Below are positions 52,172 to 58,795 of a stretch of DNA of 64,000 bases, one piece after another. A program made the position numbers and the translations under genes. The stretch is taken from contig NZ_CP070977.1 in the NCBI RefSeq assembly GCF_018417535.1, positions 992,001 to 1,056,000 of the forward strand. The letters are read 5' to 3'. Position 1 is the first letter of the stretch; each line of letters opens with the position of its first letter. This DNA comes from Burkholderia pyrrocinia (GTDB lineage Bacteria > Pseudomonadota > Gammaproteobacteria > Burkholderiales > Burkholderiaceae). The notes beneath the pieces were generated by a model. It made no database searches. It was not told the DNA's origin and saw only the letters and a list, made by a program, of their open reading frames with translations.

Positions 52172-52657
52172 ATGTCCGTGTCAGCCACCCTGCAGGATTG
52201 CCTGCGCCAGAAGTCATCGCGGTACGAAGTCGTGTACCACCCCTATAGCCATACGAGCATGGAGACGGCCGCCGCCGCGCATATTCCCGGCGATCGCCTC
52301 GCGAAAACCGTGCTACTCGAGGACGACGAGGGCTACGTCGCCGCCGTGTTGCCGACGACGCACGCGGTGCGCTTGTCGGATCTCTGGGTGAAGACGGGCC
52401 GCCATCTCGTGCTCGCCCGGGAGGTCGAACTGCGCGAACTGTTCAAGGATTGCGACATGGGCGCGCTGCCGCCGGTCTGCATGGCGTACGGGATGAAAAC
52501 GTTCCTCGAGGAACGCCTCGCGCAGCAGCCGGAAGTGTATTTCGAGGCCGGCGACCACGAAGCGCTGATCCACATGATGCAGGACGAATTCCTGATGCTG
52601 ATGGAGACGGCCGAGCGCGCGCATTTCTCGCACAGGATGCAGGGCATGCAGTCCTGA
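52172..52657 (+). CDS. YbaK/EbsC-type aminoacyl-tRNA deacylase
   Basis: 161 aa. YbaK-fold elements: YHPYSHTSMETAAAAHIPGDRLAKTVLLEDDEGYVAAVLPTTHAV, with the conserved Lys (AKTVLL), and GALPPVCMAYGMKTFLEE. Hydrolyses mischarged tRNA in trans. The C-terminal extension after residue 140 is specific to a subgroup. Start follows CGAGG; no Pro- or Cys-tRNA synthetase is nearby. Confidence 0.85.
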   Translation: MSVSATLQDCLRQKSSRYEVVYHPYSHTSMETAAAAHIPGDRLAKTVLLEDDEGYVAAVLPTTHAVRLSDLWVKTGRHLVLAREVELRELFKDCDMGALPPVCMAYGMKTFLEERLAQQPEVYFEAGDHEALIHMMQDEFLMLMETAERAHFSHRMQGMQS

Positions 52658-53503
52658 CCGTGCGGCGCATGCGGCGAAGCGCGGGGCCGGTGCGCACGCG
52701 TGCGCGGCGATGCGTGGGCGACGTGGTCGCCCGCCGGGACGTCGCGCGTCATTCCTGGCAGTTAATTCGATATCCGAAATGGTTTTGCGGACTTTCACGT
52801 GGTGAAGGCCCGCTTCCTGTTTGTATCGGATTGCATATCAATTGTATGGAGCGCAGTCGTGCGCTCGACGTGACCCGGGAGCGGTGTCGGCCGACCAGGG
52901 GCAGGTGAGCAGAGGCGCTGGGCGACCGATGCAGGTGTTGGCGACGCGAAGGGGCGAGCCCTGCAAGTCGCTTCCGGCGCGGATCATTGTGGTGCAATGC
53001 GGGAAATACAAGGATATTTATGTCGAAAGGATTTAATATTCGATTCCATATATATCCATACAAAACAATTACCGTTTCAATAATAAAAGTTGGATTTCTG
53101 CTTACCGGAATATTATTTCGAATAAACCCTCCAAACTTTGTATTCGGGCATCAAATAAAGTTTGACGGCAAAATTTTTTCCTTGCTATCTTCTGCACCCA
53201 AGTGAACGGCGCTACTGACATCACCGTGTAACGAACGGCGAATCGTCATACGAAACACGAGGTGGCGCCAGCTCAGCTGACAATTGCCTGAACGTGCAGG
53301 CGCGTGGATTTCCGGTGTGGCACCGGGCCGCGCCGGCCGGAACGATTCCTTGAAAACGAATGAATTGGAATTCGAATGTGATTCTTTCAATTCGGATTGC
53401 TAATTGAATTTGAAATGAAATGTTCGGGTTGATGCGGTAGTGGTGCCGACCTGGCTCCGCCGCCGGCAGCAATCCGAAACTGGGCGAATCGCTTGGGGGA
53501 TGG
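52658..53503. other. 846-bp gene-free region with an AT-rich island
   Basis: No convincing gene. GC content drops sharply from about 53020 to 53200 and again 53340-53425, with runs such as AATATTCGATTCCATATATA and AATTGGAATTCGAATGTG. A 72-codon frame (52987-53205) lies in it but lacks a ribosome site and resembles nothing known. The island immediately precedes the TonB operon and may be its promoter/silencing region. Confidence 0.55.
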
Positions 53504-54214
53504 ATGGTGGGCATGAAAGTCGAAGAAGGTCTGGCTACTTCGAACAGCGGACTGGCTACGCTGGGGCGTCCGCGAGAGTTCGGCAAGAAGCAGCAGAATC
53601 CGGTGCGCCGGTTCGGCGGCATCGGGATCGTCCTGATGCTGCATGCGGTGCTGATCTACGCACTGCTCAACGGCCTCGCGACGAAAGTCGTGCAGGTGAT
53701 CCAGCATCCGATCGAAACCCGCATCATCGAGCCGGTCAAGCCGCCGCCGCCGCCGCCGATGCCCGTGGTCAAGCTCCCGCCGCCGAAATTCGCGCCGCCG
53801 CCACCGCCGTTCGTCCCGCCGCCGGAAGTGCCGGTGCAGGCGCCGCCGCAGGCGACCATCACGCACCAGTCGGCACCGGTACCCTCCGCGCCGGCCGTGC
53901 AGGCGCCGGTCGTGGCGCCCGCTCCGGCGCCGGCCAAGCCGGTCAGCCATGACGTGGGGGTCGTCTGCCCGAATTCGGACACGCTTCGCGCGTCGATCCA
54001 GTACCCGAAGGAAGCGCAGGAAAACAACATCACGGGCGACGTGACGATCGAATTCGTCGTGGATGCGGAGGGGAACATCACGAACGAGCGCGTGGCGCAG
54101 TCCGCGGATCCGATCCTCGACCGCGCCGCCTACAACACCGTGAAACGGTTCAAGTGCGTCGCGCAGGGCCAGTCGGTGCGGGTCCAGGTGCCGTTCTCGT
54201 TCAATCTGAATTGA
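53504..54214 (+). CDS. tonB: TonB energy-transducing protein
   Basis: 236 aa. Cytoplasmic N-terminus, one helix (IGIVLMLHAVLIYALLNGLA, about 40-60), a Pro-rich spacer (residues 78-150 with PPPPPP and KLPPPKFAPP runs) and a C-terminal TonB domain with two cysteines (VCPNS, KCVAQ) and YPKEAQENNITGDVTIEFVVD. Couples the inner-membrane proton force to outer-membrane receptors. GGGGG lies 4-8 bp before ATG 53504; a second ATG at 53513 is possible. Confidence 0.92.
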   Translation: MVGMKVEEGLATSNSGLATLGRPREFGKKQQNPVRRFGGIGIVLMLHAVLIYALLNGLATKVVQVIQHPIETRIIEPVKPPPPPPMPVVKLPPPKFAPPPPPFVPPPEVPVQAPPQATITHQSAPVPSAPAVQAPVVAPAPAPAKPVSHDVGVVCPNSDTLRASIQYPKEAQENNITGDVTIEFVVDAEGNITNERVAQSADPILDRAAYNTVKRFKCVAQGQSVRVQVPFSFNLN

Positions 54215-54300
54215 TGCAGTGGGCGGCCCGGCACGAGCCGGGCCGGGGAAAACCGGCTCGAACTGAAGTAATAAGTTCACCGAAAGAACTGGAGTGGGGT

Positions 54301-55209
54301 ATGACGAAGCGTTCACTGGCCGCGCTGGCGGCAAGCATGTTGATGTCCGTCGCCGCAGTCGACGGGTTCGTTGCACCGCAGCTCGCTCACGCGCAGGCAA
54401 GCGGGGCGGCCGGCACATCGGCGCAGGCCGCGGCGCCGTCGGTCACGCCGGCCCCGGTCCCGGCCGCCGCGGAGCCGGCTCCGCCGCCCGCGCCGGCCAC
54501 GACGGAAGCGGTCGAGAATCCGTACGGGCTCGGCGCGCTATGGAAGAACGGCGACTTCGTTGCGCGTTTCGTGCTGATCCTGCTGGTGATCATGTCGATG
54601 GGAAGCTGGTACATCATGATCACGAAGTTCCTGGAACAGTTGCGCGCGAATCGTCGCGCGAAGCTGGCGGACGCGCAGCTCTGGACCGCGCCGTCGCTGG
54701 CGGAGGGCGCCAAGCTGCTCGACGAGGCGTCGCCGTTCCGGTTCATCGCCGAAACGGCGATCGAGGCCGGCGAGCATCACGAAGACGCGCTGCTGGAAGC
54801 GGTGGACCGCAACACATGGATCGACGTATCGGTCGAGCGCTCGATCACGAACGTGTCGAACCGGATGCAGGACGGGCTCGCCTTTCTGGCGACGGTGGGC
54901 TCGACGGCCCCGTTCGTGGGGCTGTTCGGCACGGTCTGGGGGATTTATCACGCGCTGACGGCGATCGGCATCGCGGGCCAGGCGTCGATCGACAAGGTCG
55001 CGGGCCCGGTGGGCGAGGCGCTCATCATGACCGCGATCGGCCTCGCTGTCGCGGTGCCGGCGGTGCTCGGCTACAACTTCCTGGTCCGGCGCAACAAGTC
55101 GGTGATGGAACGGGTCCGCAACTTCGGCGCGCAACTGCACACGGTGCTGCTGGCCGGCAACCGGCGCCCGGTGCGCGCGCCGTCGCCGGCGGCGTCGCTC
55201 GCGAACTGA
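54301..55209 (+). CDS. exbB: ExbB/TolQ-like proton channel subunit
   Basis: 302 aa. N-terminal cleavable-looking signal (LAALAASMLMSVAAVDGF) followed by a long Ala/Pro spacer (residues 35-75), then the MotA/TolQ/ExbB core with helices near 95-115, 205-225 and 245-270 and motif LATVGSTAPFVGLFGTVWGIYHA. The extended N-terminus is characteristic of the larger ExbB class. ACTGGAGTGGGGT precedes the ATG. Second gene of the operon. Confidence 0.92.
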   Translation: MTKRSLAALAASMLMSVAAVDGFVAPQLAHAQASGAAGTSAQAAAPSVTPAPVPAAAEPAPPPAPATTEAVENPYGLGALWKNGDFVARFVLILLVIMSMGSWYIMITKFLEQLRANRRAKLADAQLWTAPSLAEGAKLLDEASPFRFIAETAIEAGEHHEDALLEAVDRNTWIDVSVERSITNVSNRMQDGLAFLATVGSTAPFVGLFGTVWGIYHALTAIGIAGQASIDKVAGPVGEALIMTAIGLAVAVPAVLGYNFLVRRNKSVMERVRNFGAQLHTVLLAGNRRPVRAPSPAASLAN

Positions 55210-55229
55210 TCGGCTGACGGAGAAGCGCG

Positions 55230-55652
55230 ATGGCCATGAACGTCGGGCAGGACGATAGCGACGAGGTGATCGCCAACATCAACACGACGCCGCTCGTCGA
55301 CGTGATGCTGGTGTTGCTGATCATCTTCCTGATCACGATTCCGGTGGTGACGCACACGATCCAGCTTCAGCTTCCGAAGGAAACGGTGCAGCCGCTGCAG
55401 ACGACGCCGAAGAGCATCGAGATCGCGGTGAATCGCGACGGCGATTTCTTCTGGGGCGAGCAACTGGTGGACGCGGCGACGCTGCTCGCGAAGCTGAAGG
55501 ACGTGTCGCAGCAGCAGCCGCAACCGAGCGTCCACGTGCGGGGCGACCAGAGCACGCGCTACGAGTTTATCGGCCGGGTGGTCACGATGTGCGAGCGTGC
55601 GGGGATCGCGAAGCTGTCGTTCATTACGGAGCCGCCTGCGCGCGGCGGCTAG
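55230..55652 (+). CDS. exbD: ExbD subunit, first copy
   Basis: 140 aa. One N-terminal helix with the essential Asp in NTTPLVDVMLVLLIIFLIT, then a periplasmic domain (IEIAVNRDGDFFWGEQLV, VHVRGDQSTRYEFIGRVVTMCERAGI). Stator partner of ExbB. GGAGAAG before the ATG. Only about half identical by eye to the second ExbD downstream, so the pair is not a recent duplication. Confidence 0.93.
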   Translation: MAMNVGQDDSDEVIANINTTPLVDVMLVLLIIFLITIPVVTHTIQLQLPKETVQPLQTTPKSIEIAVNRDGDFFWGEQLVDAATLLAKLKDVSQQQPQPSVHVRGDQSTRYEFIGRVVTMCERAGIAKLSFITEPPARGG

Positions 55653-55668
55653 CTTCGAGCGGGAGCCG

Positions 55669-55918
55669 CTGCGAAGCAATGGGCTGGAGCAGGTGCCGAA
55701 GCACGCGCGCCGGCCGACACGAGCGCCGGAGCGCGGACGCTGATCGACCGCACAGCATGGGATCAGATGCGAAGCATGGGGCAGGAGTAAGTGCTGAAGC
55801 ACTTACTCTGATCGACCGCAAAGCATGGGATCAGAGTAAGCGCTAAAGCGCCAACTCTGATCGACCGCAAAGCATGGGATCAGAGTAAGCGCTAAAGCGC
55901 CAACTCTGATCGACAGGA
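55669..55918. repeat. Hairpin repeat array inside the TonB operon, between the two exbD genes
   Basis: Fills nearly all of the 273-bp gap. The 5' units (55669-55809) are degenerate: one hairpin near 55684 is decayed, another (GAGTAAGTGCTGAAGCACTTACTC, interrupted by its TGAA loop) is well paired. The last two are identical 49-bp units starting at 55810 and 55859: GATCGACCGCAAAGCATGGG, then TCAGAGTAAGCGCT / AGCGCCAACTCTGA. The final GATCGACAGGAG provides the Shine-Dalgarno sequence of the second exbD. Confidence 0.93.
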
Positions 55919-55925
55919 GTCGACG

Positions 55926-56357
55926 ATGGGAATGAATGTGCCTTCGGGCGGAGGCAATGCGGAACCGGAAGTGATGGTCGACATCAACACCACGCCGCTG
56001 ATCGACGTGATGCTGGTGTTGCTGATCATGCTGATCATCACGATCCCGATTCAGATGCATTCGGTAAAGATGGACTTGCCGGTGGGCAATCCGCCACCGC
56101 CGGCAACGCCGCCGGAAATCGTGCAGATCGACATCGACTTCGACGGCACGACGACGTGGAACGGCGCGCCGGTGCCGGACCGCGCGGCGCTCGAGGCGAA
56201 GCTGACCCAGGTGGCGGCGGAGCCCGTGCAGGCGGAGATCCACCTGCGGCCGAACAAACTGGTGCCGTACAAGGACGTGGCAGCCGTGCTGGCGTCCGCG
56301 CAACGCGTGGGCGCGACCAAGATCGGCCTGATCGGTAACGAACAGTTCATGCAATGA
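55926..56357 (+). CDS. exbD: ExbD subunit, second copy
   Basis: 143 aa, same plan as the first ExbD: helix with NTTPLIDVMLVLLIMLIIT including the essential Asp, then a periplasmic domain (VQIDIDFDGTTTWNGAPV, IHLRPNKLVPYKDVAAVLASAQRVG). Two distinct ExbDs after one ExbB recall the exbD1-exbD2 layout of Xanthomonas (family knowledge). Its ribosome site AGGAG is contributed by the repeat array. Followed after 16 bp by a TPR protein gene. Confidence 0.92.
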   Translation: MGMNVPSGGGNAEPEVMVDINTTPLIDVMLVLLIMLIITIPIQMHSVKMDLPVGNPPPPATPPEIVQIDIDFDGTTTWNGAPVPDRAALEAKLTQVAAEPVQAEIHLRPNKLVPYKDVAAVLASAQRVGATKIGLIGNEQFMQ

Positions 56358-56373
56358 CGAAACGGACGAGCCG

Positions 56374-57564
56374 ATGAACCAGCGACGATGGAAACGGATG
56401 GTGGCGGTGACGGCGCTCGGCGCGGCATGCATGCTCGGCCGGCCGGCGCTGCCGGCGGACGCGCTGCGGCCGGACGTGGCGAAACCGCTGGCGGCGGCGC
56501 AGGAGCTGTACCGGGCGCACAAGTATCGCGACGCGCTCGGCAAGATCGCCCAGGCGGCCGCCGTGCCCAACCGGACGCCGTACGAGACATACATGGTGGA
56601 GGAGATGCGCGGCGCGGCGGCGATGGCGGCAGGCGAATCGGGCACGGCCGCGCAGGCGTACGAGGCCGTACTGAGCTCGGGGCGGCTGTCGGGCGACGAC
56701 GAGCAGCGGACGACGGCGGCGCTGGCCGGTATCTACTTCCAGCAGAAGAACTACCCGCTGGCGATCCGGATCGCGCAGCGCTACCTGAAGGCAGGCGGAA
56801 CGGATCCGGAAATGCGCACGCTGCTCACGCAGTCGTATTACCTGTCGAACGATTGCGCGCCGGTCGTGAGCCAGTTGAAGGCGAGCACGGACGCGCAGGC
56901 GAACGGCGGACACGCACCGGATGAAGGGCAGTTGCAGATGCTCGCGACGTGCGCGCAGAAAGTGAAGGACGGCAACGCGTACCGCGGTGCGCTCGGGCTG
57001 CTGGTGGCCTACCACCCGAGCCCCACGTACTGGGACGAAATGATCACGGCCATTCGCGGCAACCCCGGGTATCTGTCGTCGCTCGACCTCGACATCTACC
57101 GGTTGCGCCGCGCGACAGGGTCGCTCGCGACGGCCGACGCATACATGGAGATGACGCAGCTCGCGCTGGTTGCGGGGTCTCCCGCCGAAGGCAAGCAGGT
57201 GATCGACCAGGGGTTTGCGTCCGGCGTACTCGGCAAGGACGCGCAGGCGGATCGCGAGAAGCGGCTGCAGGCGCTCGCCGCCAAGCGCGCGCAACCGGGC
57301 GGCGACGCCGCGACGCCGGCGGCGCCGATCGACGCGGGCATGAACCTCGTCTTTGCGGGCCATGCGCAGCAGGGCTTGCCGATGATGGAGCAGGCAATCG
57401 CGAAGGGTGGGCTCGAACATCTTGACGCGGCGCGACTGCGGCTCGGCGAGGCGTACTACGTGGCTGGCCAGAAGGCGCGCGCGATCCAGGTGCTGCGCAC
57501 GGTCAAGGGGGCCGACGGTTCCGGCGACCTGGCAAAGCTCTGGACGTCGGTGGCATCCCGGTAA
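56374..57564 (+). CDS. Periplasmic TPR protein of the TonB operon
   Basis: 396 aa with a signal peptide (VAVTALGAACMLGRPALPADA). The mature chain is a helical-repeat protein: AAAQELYRAHKYRDALGKIAQA, AALAGIYFQQKNYPLAIRIAQRYLKAGG, and AARLRLGEAYYVAGQKARAIQVLRTV are recognisable TPR units, with a disordered Ala/Pro linker near residue 310. Last gene of tonB-exbB-exbD-exbD; helical-repeat partners are found with some extended TonB systems and may contact TonB or ExbB in the periplasm. Specific role unknown. Confidence 0.82.
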   Translation: MNQRRWKRMVAVTALGAACMLGRPALPADALRPDVAKPLAAAQELYRAHKYRDALGKIAQAAAVPNRTPYETYMVEEMRGAAAMAAGESGTAAQAYEAVLSSGRLSGDDEQRTTAALAGIYFQQKNYPLAIRIAQRYLKAGGTDPEMRTLLTQSYYLSNDCAPVVSQLKASTDAQANGGHAPDEGQLQMLATCAQKVKDGNAYRGALGLLVAYHPSPTYWDEMITAIRGNPGYLSSLDLDIYRLRRATGSLATADAYMEMTQLALVAGSPAEGKQVIDQGFASGVLGKDAQADREKRLQALAAKRAQPGGDAATPAAPIDAGMNLVFAGHAQQGLPMMEQAIAKGGLEHLDAARLRLGEAYYVAGQKARAIQVLRTVKGADGSGDLAKLWTSVASR

Positions 57565-57865
57565 CGCAACGGAAAGGCACGACGGCGCGCGACGCGGGCG
57601 CGGTCGACAAGCGGCATACCGCCGCGGCAGTGCAAGTGCTTGACGGTCAGGTCCGACGAGGAAAGGGGCAGCCTTGTTAGTTAGTAAACCGAATGAAATA
57701 TGCGAAGGCTGCGAGACGGTGCAGCGACGGTGCCGGGTTGCGCCGCGCGCGGCCTGCACGCGGCGGCAGCGCGCAGCCGGGTATCGCGCCGGGCCGGGCG
57801 CGTCGTCGCATCGGTCAAGGATCGCCGACATCAAACCGATTTCGACTGCGAGGCTGCGTCATTCC
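57565..57865. other. Intergenic region
   Basis: No gene supported. A stretch near 57675-57710 (TTAGTTAGTAAACCGAATGAAATATG) is AT-richer and may hold the promoter of the downstream regulator; an in-frame upstream extension of that regulator from about 57674 is Arg-rich and unlike its family. Confidence 0.4.
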
Positions 57866-58441
57866 ATGGTTTTGCCCCCTGATGAGTCGGTGCTCGTCGC
57901 CGTGTCGCTAGGCAACAAGATCCGGGCGCTGCGCCAGCGCCTGAAACTCACGCTCGACGAAACGTCCACGATCGCCGGCATTTCGAAGCCGTTCCTGTCG
58001 CAGGTCGAGCGCGGGCGGGCAACGCCGTCGATCACGTCGCTGGTCCGGATCGCGAAGGCGCTCGGCGTGACGATGCAGTATTTCATCGACACGCCGACGG
58101 AAGCGCGCTCCGTGTGCCGCGGAAACGCATTGCAGTATTTCCAGTTCGCGAACTCGGCCAGCCAGTTCGCCAGGCTGACGAATCTGGTGGATGGCCGCAA
58201 GCTCGACGCGATTCTCGTCAGGATGCCCGCGGGACAGTTGCCGTCCGAGGTGACGACGCATGCGGGCGAGGAGTTTGTCTACGTGATGCGCGGGCAGGTC
58301 GCGCTGACGCTCGAGGATTGCACGTTCACGCTGAACGAGGGCGATACCGCGCATTACGAATCGACGATGCCGCATGCGTGGCACAACACGGCCGACGAAG
58401 AGGCGGTGATCGTCTGGGTCGGCACGCCGAGGCTGTTCTAG
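57866..58441 (+). CDS. XRE-cupin transcriptional regulator
   Basis: 191 aa. N-terminal helix-turn-helix (IRALRQRLKLTLDETSTIAGISKPFLSQVERGRATPSI) and C-terminal cupin barrel (PSEVTTHAGEEFVYVMRGQVALTLEDCTFTLNEGDTAHYESTMPHAWHN). The cupin probably senses a small metabolite. ATG 57866 begins conserved sequence. Next to a TonB-dependent receptor it may control. Confidence 0.87.
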   Translation: MVLPPDESVLVAVSLGNKIRALRQRLKLTLDETSTIAGISKPFLSQVERGRATPSITSLVRIAKALGVTMQYFIDTPTEARSVCRGNALQYFQFANSASQFARLTNLVDGRKLDAILVRMPAGQLPSEVTTHAGEEFVYVMRGQVALTLEDCTFTLNEGDTAHYESTMPHAWHNTADEEAVIVWVGTPRLF

Positions 58442-58795
58442 CGGAGGGCGGCCGGCGCTGCGCCGCGCCGCGATGAAGGAGAAGTACCCGATCGACAGCG
58501 GATGGCACGGAGTACGGCGCGCGAGACGTTCTCGTCGCCTGCAGGATTCGCCGTCCATCGAATCGGGAGGTAGCAGGAAGCGCGCTCATTGTAGGTAATC
58601 AGTATGACGAATCAAAATCAAGAAAGACGGTGATGCTGACTGGCACGGGTGCCCCGAGGACGATCCGTTCGAGTCATGGCAGTCGGAAAAGTGGCAATCG
58701 CGGGTTCCGATACACGGGCGCCCAGGACGCGCAAGGAATTCACAAGGTTCCGGCGCACGGCAGGTGGGGTCTTACTACGAGCGAGAGGGAACAAG
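58442..58795. other. Leader region of the TonB-dependent receptor
   Basis: No gene supported. AT-richer sequence at 58585-58630 (GTAGGTAATCAGTATGACGAATC) is the likely promoter area; no convincing Fur box. Confidence 0.4.

Noticed and set aside
52987..53205. 72-codon frame in the AT-rich island
   Set aside because: No ribosome-binding site, no recognisable similarity and composition explained by local AT richness; kept only as part of the intergenic note.
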